This document shows positions 17,105-25,640 of a DNA stretch of 64,000 bases, in pieces. The stretch is from Oerskovia jenensis. Lineage in GTDB: Bacteria > Actinomycetota > Actinomycetes > Actinomycetales > Cellulomonadaceae. The translations under genes were made by a program, and so were the position numbers. The number at the start of each line of letters is the position of its first letter. Within the stretch, counting starts at the first letter, position 1. Under the pieces are notes generated by a model. That model saw nothing but the letters and a program-made list of their open reading frames with translations. It searched no databases and was not told the origin of the DNA. The stretch spans positions 2,356,001 to 2,420,000 of the forward strand of contig NZ_JAFBBO010000001.1 in assembly GCF_016907235.1 (NCBI RefSeq), in the 5' to 3' direction.

Positions 17105-17315
17105 GGAATCACCTGACGAAGAGGGCGCCACGGCGGCACGGGAGGCTGCCGACCGACGTCGAGCGCAGCCAGGACACGACGAGGGCCGTGTCGCGGGGCG
17201 ACGTCGGGGCGCGAGGGAAGGGGTCTCGCGAGCAGGCTCAGATCCACATGAGGGCAACCCTACGGGGTCCGACGGGCGGGCCGCGACCGAAAATCGACCC
17301 GTCGCCATCGATCTC

Positions 17316-17341
17316 AACCTTTCGTGCACCCGGTGCGTGTT
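17316..17341 (+). promoter_or_regulatory. ECF-type promoter candidate before the sigma gene
   Basis: AACCTT at 17316-17321 and CGTGTT at 17336-17341 leave 17 nt between AAC and CGT, the spacing of ECF-sigma promoters (AAC-N16/17-CGT). The start codon at 17348 is 6 nt further, so transcription would be nearly leaderless. This would allow autoregulation by the sigma factor; that is inference. Confidence 0.4.
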
Positions 17342-17347
17342 CTCATC

Positions 17348-18016
17348 ATGACGATGGCGATGACCGCGGCGCAGACCGCCCCCGACGACGAACCCACGGA
17401 TCCGGACGGGACCTTGCTGCGGCTCGTCCCGGTCGCCGGCACCAGCACCGATCGCGAGGCCGAGTTCACGGCCTTCATGACGGACGCGCTGCCCGCCCTG
17501 TCCCGCACCGCCTGGCTCCTGTGCGGGAACCAGCACCAGGCCGAGGAGCTCGTGCAGCAGGCGCTGATGCGCACCTACCAGTCCTGGTCCGTCGCGAGGC
17601 GACGCGACCCGCTCGGCTATGCGCGCAAGAGCCTCGCGAACCAGCGGATCGACACCTGGCGCAGGCGCCGCCGAGAGGTCCTCGTCGCGCCCGCCGACCT
17701 CCCGGAGGGAGGCTCGGCTCCCGTGACCGACCAGCACGCCGACCGGGACCAGCTCGTCCGGGCACTCGCGACGCTGAGCCCCCGGCAGCGACGCATCGTC
17801 GTCCTGCGGCACCTCGAGGGGCTCTCGGAACGCGAGGTCGCCGAGGACCTCGGCGTCTCCCTCGGGACCGTCAAGTCGACGGCTTCCCGAGGGCTCGCCC
17901 AGCTGCGCGCAGAGCTCGGACGACCCGACTTCACCAGCGCCGACCACGACACCACGACACCCACGACACCCACGACACCCACGACACCCACGACACCCAC
18001 GAGGAGCGGATCATGA
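17348..18016 (+). CDS. ECF RNA polymerase sigma factor, SigE-like family
   Basis: A 222-residue two-domain sigma factor. Region 2 includes FMTDALPALSRTAWLLCGNQHQAEELVQQALMRTYQSW (no more than its core is needed: NQHQAEELVQQALMRTY, about 70-86). Region 4 is LSPRQRRIVVLRHLEGLSE (about 145-163) followed by the helix-turn-helix VAEDLGVSLGTVKS. The C terminus is an unusual run of TTP tripeptides made by a 9-bp tandem repeat. ATG 17348 is used; a GTG at 17324 would start inside the promoter. Its stop overlaps the start of the next gene by 4 nt, the standard sigma/CU044_5270 arrangement. Confidence 0.9.
   Translation: MTMAMTAAQTAPDDEPTDPDGTLLRLVPVAGTSTDREAEFTAFMTDALPALSRTAWLLCGNQHQAEELVQQALMRTYQSWSVARRRDPLGYARKSLANQRIDTWRRRRREVLVAPADLPEGGSAPVTDQHADRDQLVRALATLSPRQRRIVVLRHLEGLSEREVAEDLGVSLGTVKSTASRGLAQLRAELGRPDFTSADHDTTTPTTPTTPTTPTTPTRSGS
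17945..18002 (+). repeat. 9-bp tandem repeat (CACGACACC)n at the 3' end of the sigma gene
   Basis: Five exact contiguous copies span 17953-17997, with a further copy just before (17945-17953) and a partial copy after. It encodes TTPTTPTTPTTPTTP. Copy number changes would stay in frame and alter tail length only. Confidence 0.85.
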
Positions 18017-18972
18017 CCGAGAACGAGGACTACGGCACCCGGCTGCGCGAGCACGTGGACACGCTCGTGCCGACGTTCGCGGTCGACACCACGAAGATCG
18101 TCCCCCGGGTGCAGCGCCGCCGGGCCGTCGTGCGAACCGGTGGTACCGCCGCCGTCGCCGCCGTGCTCGTCGCGACCGGATGGATGGTCCAGGCGCAGCC
18201 CTGGGCCACCGCCGAGGCCCCCTCCGCGGGCGCCCCGTTCGTCCCGCTCGACGCACCGATGCCCACACCGACGGTCGATCCCGGCTGGCCAGACGCCGCC
18301 TTCTGGTACTCGCTCAGCGAGACGGAGACCGTGAGGGTGGGCGACGAGGGCGGCACGCACGTCGAGCGCATGGAGACCTGGAGGGGGCACGACCACCCCG
18401 GACTCCTGCTGACGAACGGCGACCCGTCGACCGCGGCAGGCGTGGGACCGGCGAGCTGGGGGGAGGTCGTGATCGACGGAGAGCGGGTCCTGGTCGACTG
18501 GGACACCCTGTACGACCTGCCCACCGAACCCCAGGTGCTCGAGCAGCTCCTCCGCGACAGCGTCGACCCCGAGAGAGGCAGCGGCACCGACGACGACAAG
18601 ATCTTCGACGCCGTGCGCGGACTGCTGGCTCCCAGCCCGGCACCGCCCGCCCTGCGCTCCGCTCTGGTGGACGTCGTGTCCGGGCTGCCGAACGTGACCG
18701 TCACACCGGGTAGCACCGACGCCACGGGCCGGAGCGGCACGCTCGTCGAACGACGCGACGAGACCTCGACGGTCTACCGCCTCGTCATCGAGCCGACGAC
18801 CGGGCGCCTGCTGGAGGAGTCGTCGACGTCGGAGAACCCACCCCCTGCCCAGCCGGGAGTGTCCTTCTCGACCTCGTGGCGCTCGACCTACCTCGAGGAA
18901 GGACCGGCCGACGACACCCCGGTCGAGCCGACCCTCGAGAACAGCGGGTGCATGACCTGGGAGACCTGCTGA
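18013..18972 (+). CDS. CU044_5270-like membrane protein, probable anti-sigma partner
   Basis: A 319-residue protein: about 45 cytoplasmic residues, a membrane helix (GGTAAVAAVLVATGWMVQA, about 43-62), then a large exported domain of about 255 residues. In actinobacteria such proteins sit directly behind SigE-like ECF sigma genes and are usually called CU044_5270 family. The short cytoplasmic head resembles a sigma-binding segment, so an anti-sigma role is inferred, although no zinc-binding H-x3-C-x2-C motif is visible. ATGA overlap with the sigma gene shows coupling. A strong hairpin lies 16 nt after the stop. Confidence 0.75.
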   Translation: MTENEDYGTRLREHVDTLVPTFAVDTTKIVPRVQRRRAVVRTGGTAAVAAVLVATGWMVQAQPWATAEAPSAGAPFVPLDAPMPTPTVDPGWPDAAFWYSLSETETVRVGDEGGTHVERMETWRGHDHPGLLLTNGDPSTAAGVGPASWGEVVIDGERVLVDWDTLYDLPTEPQVLEQLLRDSVDPERGSGTDDDKIFDAVRGLLAPSPAPPALRSALVDVVSGLPNVTVTPGSTDATGRSGTLVERRDETSTVYRLVIEPTTGRLLEESSTSENPPPAQPGVSFSTSWRSTYLEEGPADDTPVEPTLENSGCMTWETC

Positions 18973-18987
18973 CCCACCTCACCGTGT

Positions 18988-19026
18988 CGAACGGCGCCCG
19001 TCCCTCCCGGGGGCGGGCGCCGTTCG
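18988..19026. terminator. Bidirectional terminator hairpin
   Basis: A perfect 13-bp stem (18988-19000 with 19014-19026, CGAACGGCGCCCG) with a 13-nt loop, placed between the convergent stop codons at 18972 and 19063. Confidence 0.8.
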
Positions 19027-19062
19027 CCGCGCACGGCCCGGCGCCCGGGCCGGGCGCGGGGC

Positions 19063-20970
19063 TCAGGACACGGAGGTCGGCGACGGGATGTTCGTCGGTG
19101 ACGTCGAGGGAGCCACGGAGGACTCGGTCGGCGACGGTGACGTCGGTGACGGGGCCGGGGTCGTCGGTGGGTCCGTGGGGGCCGGCGTCGTCGGGGTCGG
19201 CTCCGTCGGGGTCGGCTCCGGCGTCGTGGGAGTCGGCGTCGGGGTCGGCTCCGTCGGGGTCGGGGTCGGGGTGGGCGTCGTCGGCGGGTCCGTCGGGACC
19301 GGGGTCGTCGGCGCCGGGGCGGGGGTGGTCGGTGACGGCGCGGGCGTCGCCGGCGGGGAGGTCGGCTTCGCGGGCACGGTCGGCACGGCAGGTGCCGTCG
19401 GCGTCCCCTCGGCCCCGGGCGTGTACCGGTCCGGCATGGCCCCGGCCGCGTAGAACTCGAAGTGCCACGGCTCGAGCTTGCGACCACCGGGACGCGCCCA
19501 GGTGGGGTTGTCCCAGCCGTAGTCCGGGGCGTGCAGGCGCATCCACTGGTACTCGGCGCTCGTCCCGGTCGAGACCGGCGAGCCGACGTCGATCGCGAGG
19601 CCCCACCCGTGCTGCGACGTGCCGGGGACCGCGGCCAGGAAGGGCTTGGCGGCCTTGACGGCGACCTGGTCGTCGTAGCTGCGGTACGAGTCGGTGATGC
19701 GCAGCGGCTTGCCGAACGCCTTCTGGTACTCGGCCGCGAGCGCCTCGAGCTGCTCGGCGGCGTCGCACCGCAGGCTCTGCCCGGGGGCGAAGGCGAGCGG
19801 GCACAGCGCCGAGTCGGGGAGCTGGCCGTTGGCGTACTGCGCCGTGCTGTCCGCGTACTTCGCGACCGCGGCGGCGAGCTGGTCGGCCAGGGTCATGTCG
19901 GCAGGGACCTGGCCGTCCGCCGGGACGACCCCCACGGCCGCGAGCGCGTACGCGGGCCCCATGAGCTCGGCGAGCTGGGTGGCGGCGGCGACGACGTCGT
20001 CGATCGTCACCAGCCCCTCGTGGGTGGGCGCCTCGTCGTCGGTCGGGTCGGGGGCGTCGGTCGGGTCGGCGCCTGCCGGCAGCCCCGTCTCGGGGTCGAA
20101 GCCGTCGGCCGCGCCGTCTGCGGGGGCGCCCTCCCCCGTGCCCGACGGCGTGTCCCCACCGGGGCCCGCGGGTGCTGCCTGGTCGGGGCCGGTCGCGAGC
20201 GGGTCCTGCGACCCGGTGGGGTTCGTCGGCGCGGGAACCACCGGGTTCGCGGCGGCCGAGGCCAGGGCGGGGTCCGTAGCCCCGGGGACCGCGGGCGTCG
20301 TGCCGGTCGACGGCGTGAGGCCCTGCCCGTCGACGGCACCGGAGGCGCCGGGGACCTGGGGCGCCACCGGCGCCACCGGCGCCAGCGGGGCAGGTGCCGG
20401 AGGAGTCGCCGGCAGGGGGTCCGTGGAGAGGCCGTCCGGGGCTTCGGCAGCGGGCTCGTCGGCAGCTCCTCCCGCAGCGGGTGCGACCTTGGCCGCGGCC
20501 TGCTGGGCCTGATAGGTCGCGAGCAGCATCCCGAGCTCCGACCGCGCCTGCAGCACGGTCGCCGAGACCGCCGCCGCGTCGCCACCGAGGGCCTCGTCGG
20601 ACTGGTCGAGCATCTTGACCACGCGATCGAGCTGGACGTCCTCGCTGGGCGGCTCGTAGGCCGCGGGCTGCACCCCGAACGCCGCGCCCGCGACGGGCTC
20701 CGGTGCCGCGTACTGCACGGACCACCCTTCGCGGTGCGTGATCGAGGACCCGACGAAGCCGACCGTCATGGCGGACCCCAGCACGAGGGTCGTCGAGAGG
20801 ATCATGGGTACGGCCCGGGCCGGCCGGCGAACGGGAACCGGGTGGGCATCGACCCGCAGGTGCGTCGCGTGGGCGGGAGTCGCGTCGGCGGGAGTCGCAT
20901 CGGGCTGGACGGGGAGGTCCGCGGGATCGCTGGGGGTGTCCCCGGAGCCGGGCTCGACGTCGGGGGCCAT
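19063..20970 (-). CDS. M15-family D-alanyl-D-alanine carboxypeptidase with Pro/Thr-rich tail
   Basis: A 635-residue exported protein. One membrane segment (AVPMILSTTLVLGSAMTVGF, about residues 50-70) is followed by a long Ala/Pro/Asp-rich stretch, then a VanY-type peptidase domain. The zinc site is visible as SQHGWGLAIDV (about 450; His and Asp) and EPWHFEF (about 501; Glu and His), with ITDSYRSYDDQVAVK upstream. It should trim D-Ala from peptidoglycan stem peptides or act as an endopeptidase. The last about 120 residues are repeats of PTPTPTEPTP type, probably spanning or binding the cell wall. I prefer ATG 20970; a GTG at 21024 would add 18 residues. Immediately upstream lies a divergent coiled-coil lipoprotein gene. 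Confidence 0.87.
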   Translation of the reverse strand: MAPDVEPGSGDTPSDPADLPVQPDATPADATPAHATHLRVDAHPVPVRRPARAVPMILSTTLVLGSAMTVGFVGSSITHREGWSVQYAAPEPVAGAAFGVQPAAYEPPSEDVQLDRVVKMLDQSDEALGGDAAAVSATVLQARSELGMLLATYQAQQAAAKVAPAAGGAADEPAAEAPDGLSTDPLPATPPAPAPLAPVAPVAPQVPGASGAVDGQGLTPSTGTTPAVPGATDPALASAAANPVVPAPTNPTGSQDPLATGPDQAAPAGPGGDTPSGTGEGAPADGAADGFDPETGLPAGADPTDAPDPTDDEAPTHEGLVTIDDVVAAATQLAELMGPAYALAAVGVVPADGQVPADMTLADQLAAAVAKYADSTAQYANGQLPDSALCPLAFAPGQSLRCDAAEQLEALAAEYQKAFGKPLRITDSYRSYDDQVAVKAAKPFLAAVPGTSQHGWGLAIDVGSPVSTGTSAEYQWMRLHAPDYGWDNPTWARPGGRKLEPWHFEFYAAGAMPDRYTPGAEGTPTAPAVPTVPAKPTSPPATPAPSPTTPAPAPTTPVPTDPPTTPTPTPTPTEPTPTPTPTTPEPTPTEPTPTTPAPTDPPTTPAPSPTSPSPTESSVAPSTSPTNIPSPTSVS

Positions 20971-21179
20971 GTGCCTGCCTTCAGGCCGACCGGCACGCAC
21001 TCGGTGCGTCGGTAAGGTCACCACGAGACTCCCGTTGTCCGTTCTGCGACGTTCGACCGTGCGAGGCTATCTGCGAACACGGTCAGACTCCAGCCTGCGG
21101 GAGATTCTGCGTGCACGCCACCCCTCGCCCGACCGCCGAGCGGGTGACTTCTCTCATGTTCCGTCGGCACAATGGACGG

Positions 21180-21710
21180 ATGGACACCTACGCAACGCAG
21201 CACACCGCCCGCGTCCGACGCACCCGCCGGAGCGCCGCCGTCGGGCTCGCGCTCGTCCTGTCCACGTCCGTGCTCGGCGCGTGCGGCGAGGACGGGAGCA
21301 TCACGATCCCCGAGATGACCATCTCGAGCGGCCAGCTCGACGACCTCCTGGACGACGCGAAGGCTCAGGCCGAGGCCATCGGTGGGGACGTCCAGTCCCT
21401 CGTCGACTCGCTGGGCTCGCTCCCCGCGGACCAGCGCGCCCAGGTCGAGGAGGCCGTGACCGCGGCCGAGACCGCGTCGCAGGACCTCCAGGCCGCGCTC
21501 GACGAGGCCGCGAACGCGACCGAGGAGACCAAGGCGGAGGCCGAGCAGCGCGTCGACGACGCCCGGGCGCGGCTCGACGAGGCATCGACCCGGCTCCAGT
21601 CGGCGTCCGAGGCCGTGAAGTCCGCCGACGAGGCCGTGAGCAGCTCGCTCGACGCCCTGCGCACCGAGGTCGACAAGTTCTCGCAGGACGTCGAGGGCGC
21701 CACGTCCTGA
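21180..21710 (+). CDS. Small coiled-coil lipoprotein (paralog of the 29001 gene)
   Basis: A 176-residue exported lipoprotein of unknown function. The signal peptide ends in a lipobox, LSTSVLGAC (Cys about 39). The mature part is almost entirely alpha-helical and polar, with heptad-like spacing (AKAQAEAIGGDVQSLVDSLG, SLPADQRAQVEEAVTAAET, ARLDEASTRLQSASEAV). The segment SLPADQRAQVEEAVTAAETA aligns with SLPAGLRSEVEDAVGNAQAA in the protein at 29001-29477, so the two are paralogs. ATG 21180 is the only start that gives a proper signal peptide. Confidence 0.75.
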   Translation: MDTYATQHTARVRRTRRSAAVGLALVLSTSVLGACGEDGSITIPEMTISSGQLDDLLDDAKAQAEAIGGDVQSLVDSLGSLPADQRAQVEEAVTAAETASQDLQAALDEAANATEETKAEAEQRVDDARARLDEASTRLQSASEAVKSADEAVSSSLDALRTEVDKFSQDVEGATS

Positions 21711-21787
21711 CGGCGGGGACCTCCCCGGTGCGGGTGCCCGGGTCGTCGCGCCATGGACCGCGCGACGACCGGCGGGCAGACTGAGAC

Positions 21788-22999
21788 ATGCCTTCCGCCG
21801 CCCCGGCGCCCGCGCCCGCACCGACGCCCGCGCAGGCCCCCACGCCCGACCACGACGAGACCCTCGCGCTCGCCGGCATCGCCCTGGGCGCCGCCCTGGC
21901 CGAACCCGAACCCCTCGGCGGGTCGACGAGGTCGCTCGTCCTGCGCGCGCGGGTCGTCGCGGGCCTCGCGACCGACCGGCTCGACACCACGCGCGCCGCC
22001 GCGCACTCCCCCGGCAGCACGGTCGTCGTCAAGCGCTTCCTGGACGGCCACGGTGTGCACGGGCTCCCGTTCGAGCACGAGGCCGCGGGTCTCCTGACCC
22101 TCGACCGCACGCCCGTGCTCCTGGCCGTCGACGAGGCGCACCGTCTGCTCGTCATGAGCGACGTCGGCGACGGCCCCACGCTCGCAGACCTCCTCCTCGG
22201 CACCGACCGCGACACGGCCTGGCGGGCCGCGCGCGGCTGGGCGACCGCGCTCGGCGAGCTCGCGGGCGCGTCGGCGCGGCACGTCGAACGCTTCTCGGGA
22301 GAGCTCGCGGCCCGCGGCGTCGTCAAGGGCTGGGACCTCGACGCCTACGCGCGCGCGGGCATCCACCGGCTCGTCGAGGCTCTGCCGACGCCCACCGACC
22401 TCGCGCGCGACCCGCTCGACGCGATGCTCGCGTTCGTGCACGACGACCTCGAAGCTCTCGCGGGCCTGCGCGCCCAGGACGGCTCCGTCGTCGTCTCCCC
22501 CGGGGACACGTGCCCCGACAACGCCGTCCTCACCCCCACCGGCTGGGTCTTCCTCGACCTCGAGGACACGAACGTCCACCACCCCGCGCTCGACGCCGCC
22601 TACACGCTCATGCCGTTCTCGACGTGCTGGTGCGTGTTCGACCCGCCGCCCGGGCTGACCGAGGACCTCCTCGCCGCGTTCACGGCGGGGCTCGGCAAGC
22701 ACCTGCCCGACGCCGTCGTCGAGCCCGCCTGGACCCGCGACGTCCTGCTCGCGTGCGCGGGCTGGATCCTCGCCATGACGGGCTGGTTGCTCGACGGCGC
22801 GATCGCGGACCGGCCGTGCGTCGGGCCCGAGGGACGCTCGCCCACCTACCGGCAGCTCGTGACGTCCCGTTGGCGCTGGGGGGCCGAGCACCTGCGCGAC
22901 GTCGCCCCGGGCATCGCGTCCCTCCTGTCCGACGCCGTCGCGTGGGCCGGGCGCGAGTGGGGACCGACGCCGTCGGGCGGGTATCCCGCGTTCGCCTGA
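21788..22999 (+). CDS. Aminoglycoside-phosphotransferase-like (kinase-fold) protein
   Basis: A 403-residue cytoplasmic protein with the protein-kinase-like phosphotransferase fold. After an Ala/Pro-rich start of 22 residues, STVVVKRFLDG resembles the ATP-lysine strand. VVSPGDTCPDNAVL (about 236) resembles the catalytic loop, with Asp and downstream Asn at the usual spacing but Ser-Pro-Gly in place of the common His-Gly. FLDLEDTNVHHPALD (about 257) supplies the metal-binding Asp. Substrate is unknown; small-molecule kinase or inactive variant are both possible. ATG 21788 follows the coiled-coil lipoprotein gene by 77 nt. Confidence 0.7.
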   Translation: MPSAAPAPAPAPTPAQAPTPDHDETLALAGIALGAALAEPEPLGGSTRSLVLRARVVAGLATDRLDTTRAAAHSPGSTVVVKRFLDGHGVHGLPFEHEAAGLLTLDRTPVLLAVDEAHRLLVMSDVGDGPTLADLLLGTDRDTAWRAARGWATALGELAGASARHVERFSGELAARGVVKGWDLDAYARAGIHRLVEALPTPTDLARDPLDAMLAFVHDDLEALAGLRAQDGSVVVSPGDTCPDNAVLTPTGWVFLDLEDTNVHHPALDAAYTLMPFSTCWCVFDPPPGLTEDLLAAFTAGLGKHLPDAVVEPAWTRDVLLACAGWILAMTGWLLDGAIADRPCVGPEGRSPTYRQLVTSRWRWGAEHLRDVAPGIASLLSDAVAWAGREWGPTPSGGYPAFA

Positions 23000-23175
23000 C
23001 CGCCGCGACGGCGGGCCCGGCCCCCGCGCGTCCGGGCGACGAGAGGTCCCGGCGGGAGAGGACCTAGGTCCCCCGCGTTCCTCGACCTTCGCCCCAGGTC
23101 CGAGCCCTCCCGCTCCGGTGGAATGGAGTCAACGCACCGGATGGGGATCCGGTCCTGGAGAGGAAGACAGACGAC

Positions 23176-23772
23176 ATGAGTGCAACGATCGAACGTCCGG
23201 CCGGCGCGGCCCGCTCGGCCCGAGCAGTACGTGCCGTCCCCCACGAGGTCTCCGGGGCGACCACGACCGCGAGCCTCGCGGTCCGCGGAACCCTCCCGAC
23301 GCAGATCGTGCTCGGGATCTTCCGGATCGTCATGGGCTTCTACTTCGTGTGGGCCTTCCTCGACAAGACCTTCGGGCTCGGGTTCTCGACCCCCTCGGAG
23401 CGTGCCTGGATCAACGGAGGCAGCCCCACGGCCGGCTTCCTCGGCGGCGTCCAGGGACCGTTCGCGAGCTTCTTCAACGGGATGGCCGGTGCCGCCTGGG
23501 CCGACTGGCTCTTCATGGCCGGCCTCCTCGGCATCGGGCTCGCCCTGGTGCTCGGGATCGGGATGCGGATCGCGGCGATCGCCGGCACCGTCCTCCTCGG
23601 CTTCATGTACCTGGCCTCCCTGCCCCTGACCACCAACCCGATCATCGACAGCCACGTCGTCGAGGCCCTCGCGATCATCTCGCTGGCCATGATCGGCGCC
23701 GGTGACACCCTCGGCCTCGGCCGACAGTGGAAGAGCGTGCCGCTCGTCCGCAAGAACTCCTGGTTGGTCTGA
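23176..23772 (+). CDS. DoxX-family membrane protein
   Basis: A 198-residue membrane protein with four predicted helices: TQIVLGIFRIVMGFYFVWAF (about 40-59), WLFMAGLLGIGLALVLGIGM, IAAIAGTVLLGFMYLASLPL and HVVEALAIISLAMIGAG. This is the DoxX/DoxD arrangement, a family linked to redox and thiosulfate metabolism but without a settled reaction. ATG 23176 has GGAGAGGAAGAC upstream. A good hairpin terminator follows, and the next gene is a GAF histidine kinase in the same direction. Confidence 0.75.
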   Translation: MSATIERPAGAARSARAVRAVPHEVSGATTTASLAVRGTLPTQIVLGIFRIVMGFYFVWAFLDKTFGLGFSTPSERAWINGGSPTAGFLGGVQGPFASFFNGMAGAAWADWLFMAGLLGIGLALVLGIGMRIAAIAGTVLLGFMYLASLPLTTNPIIDSHVVEALAIISLAMIGAGDTLGLGRQWKSVPLVRKNSWLV

Positions 23773-23860
23773 TCCCGGTTCGGCGACGCGATCCGCTCGC
23801 CACGGCGATACACCCAGGAAGACGCGGGGAACCCCAGGGAACGCGAGACCCTGCCCCGCC

Positions 23861-23896
23861 CGACGGCCCTCCCGGTCACCTCCCGGAGGGCCGTCG
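23861..23896 (+). terminator. Rho-independent terminator after the DoxX gene
   Basis: A 12-bp perfect stem (23861-23872 with 23885-23896, CGACGGCCCTCC), a 12-nt loop, then CTCTTTCC, a T-rich run unusual in this GC-rich window. Confidence 0.8.
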
Positions 23897-23973
23897 CTCT
23901 TTCCCCGGCCGGTCGGCCACCCGCCGCCCGGCCGGGGACACACCCGGAGCTCACGGAGATCGAGGGGGTTGCC

Positions 23974-25269
23974 ATGGACTACCTGAAGACCTACGACGCG
24001 CACCAGGGCGTCGTCCCGGTCCTGCCGAGACCCGTTCCGGTCCGAACGTCTGACAGACTCACGTGGGTGACCGAGTCTCTTCCTTCTGCCGTCGCGCACC
24101 GCGTGCTCGACGCCGTCGTCGCCATCACGAGCAACCTCGACCTCGACACCGTGCTGCGCCGCATCGTCGAGGCGGCGATGGACCTCACCGGTGCCCGGTA
24201 CGGGGCCCTCGGCGTGCGTGACGGGGAGCGTCTGGGACGGTTCGTGCCGGTCGGCATGGAGGACTCCGAGGTCGAGGCGATCAGCCACTGGCCCCAGGGG
24301 CACGGCCTGCTGGGCGAGGTCATCCGCAACCCGCACCCGCTGCGCGTCGACAAGATCGAGGGCTACCCCGCCGCGTCCGGCTATCCCGCGGGGCACCCGC
24401 CCATGCACACGTTCCTCGGCGTCCCCATCCAGGTCCGGGACTCCGTCTACGGCAACCTGTACCTGACCGACAAGCGCGACGGGTCACCCTTCACGCGCGA
24501 CGACGAGGCCGCGGTCCGTGCCCTGGCCGCCGCCGCGGGGGTGGCCGTCGACAACGCGCGACTCTACGAGGACGGGCGCCGCGTCGCCGTGCTCGAGGAC
24601 CGCGAGCGCATCGCGCGCGACCTGCACGACGTCGTCATCCAGCGCATCTTCGCGTCCGCGATGACGCTCATGAGCACGACCAAGCACATCGAGAACGAGC
24701 TCGTGCGCTCGCGCGTCGAGGAGGCCGTCAACGACCTCGACGACACGATCCGCGAGATCCGGTCCACGATCTTCGCGCTCCAGGCCACCACTCCCCCCGA
24801 GGCGAGCCTCCAGGAGCGCCTGACCGCGGCGGCCGGGGCCGTGACGTCCGCGCTCGGGTTCTCGCCCTCGATCATCATCGAGAGCGACGACTCGTCCCTC
24901 GTACCCGCCGAGGTCGCGGACCAGCTCGTGGTCGTCGTCGGCGAGGCCCTGACCAACGTGGCCCGCCACGCGCGCGCCTCGCGCGTCGACGTGCGGCTGC
25001 GCGTGACCGACGACGCCATCACCCTGTCCGTGGTCGACGACGGCATCGGCTGCGCGGGCATCGACGCGGGCGACCACCGCGGCGGCCTGCACAACCTCGC
25101 GACGCGCGCCGAGGCGCTGCGCGGGACGCTCGCGGTGGGGCCGGCGGAGGTCGCGGCTCGCGAGACCGCGAAGGCGTCCGGCACGGGCGACGACGCATCT
25201 GCCGCCGCTGACGACACGGTGCCTGCTGGTCGCGGTACCGCGCTCGTGTGGCGGATCCCGAACGCCTGA
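23974..25269 (+). CDS. GAF-domain sensor histidine kinase, DevS/DosT-like with one GAF domain
   Basis: A 431-residue cytoplasmic kinase. Residues about 45-200 form one GAF domain strikingly like the first GAF of mycobacterial DevS: ARYGALGVRDG, GHGLLGEVIRNPHPLRV, YPAGHPPMHTFLGVPIQVRD, GNLYLTDKRDG. The HPPM histidine (H141) lies where I believe DevS carries its heme ligand, so a gas or redox sensor is plausible. DHp phospho-acceptor is H218 in ERIARDLHDVVIQ. The HATPase has EALTNVARHARAS and VVDDGIGCAG, then a Gly/Ala insertion before the end. DevS has two GAF domains; only one is present. It faces a DevR-like regulator 370 nt away. Confidence 0.9.
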   Translation: MDYLKTYDAHQGVVPVLPRPVPVRTSDRLTWVTESLPSAVAHRVLDAVVAITSNLDLDTVLRRIVEAAMDLTGARYGALGVRDGERLGRFVPVGMEDSEVEAISHWPQGHGLLGEVIRNPHPLRVDKIEGYPAASGYPAGHPPMHTFLGVPIQVRDSVYGNLYLTDKRDGSPFTRDDEAAVRALAAAAGVAVDNARLYEDGRRVAVLEDRERIARDLHDVVIQRIFASAMTLMSTTKHIENELVRSRVEEAVNDLDDTIREIRSTIFALQATTPPEASLQERLTAAAGAVTSALGFSPSIIIESDDSSLVPAEVADQLVVVVGEALTNVARHARASRVDVRLRVTDDAITLSVVDDGIGCAGIDAGDHRGGLHNLATRAEALRGTLAVGPAEVAARETAKASGTGDDASAAADDTVPAGRGTALVWRIPNA

Positions 25270-25307
25270 CGCTCAGCCAGGAGCACCCGCACGGCTGCGG
25301 AGCTCGA

Positions 25308-25637
25308 TCACACCAGCCCGAGGTAGTGGATGACGGCCTGCTCCACCGCGGTGAGCTCGTCGTGGTTGAGGTGATCGACGGGGTCTCCCACGAGATAGGC
25401 GGTGTCCACGGTCCGGATCTGGTCGACCAGGAGCAGGGTCTGCTGCCCGTCGATGACCAGCTCGGGCCGGAACGTCGCCGGTCGGGCGCTGGTCGAGGTG
25501 GGCACGATGGTCGCCACCGACCAGTTCATCTCCGAGGGCGAGAGGACGCCGCGCCCCAGCGCGACCCGCGCACCCACGTGCGCTCCGTCGTCGGGCATCG
25601 CCGTGCTGCTCGACGCCGCGGCACCGCCGCGGCACAC
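25308..25637 (-). CDS. MazF/PemK-like toxin-fold protein, possibly N-terminally truncated
   Basis: A short ORF (109 residues from GTG 25637, 96 from ATG 25598) directly behind the DevR-like regulator. Its second half has the character of PemK/MazF proteins: VATIVPTSTSARPATFRPEL, then LLLVDQIRTVDTAYLVGDP and a final helix ELTAVEQAVIHYLGLV. The expected first strand with an RGD/RGDVW-like block is not seen. The N terminus (MPDDGAHVGARVALGRGVLS) only loosely fits the GxxRxxVVL strand. It may be a decayed or divergent member. MazF proteins are mRNA endoribonucleases. No antitoxin gene is visible beside it. It is 3 nt from the regulator stop and is likely cotranscribed with it. Confidence 0.5.
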   Translation of the reverse strand: MCRGGAAASSSTAMPDDGAHVGARVALGRGVLSPSEMNWSVATIVPTSTSARPATFRPELVIDGQQTLLLVDQIRTVDTAYLVGDPVDHLNHDELTAVEQAVIHYLGLV

Positions 25638-25640
25638 CGC

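Noticed and set aside
17945-18002. The CACGACACC array as a possible CRISPR or iteron
   Set aside because: The 9-bp units are contiguous without spacers and are coding, so it is a simple in-gene tandem repeat.
19063-19450. Pro/Thr-rich tail of the M15 peptidase as a separate gene on the plus strand (Gly/Val-rich frame at 19088-19453)
   Set aside because: The plus-strand frame is the antisense of PT repeats; the minus-strand frame continues from a clear peptidase domain.
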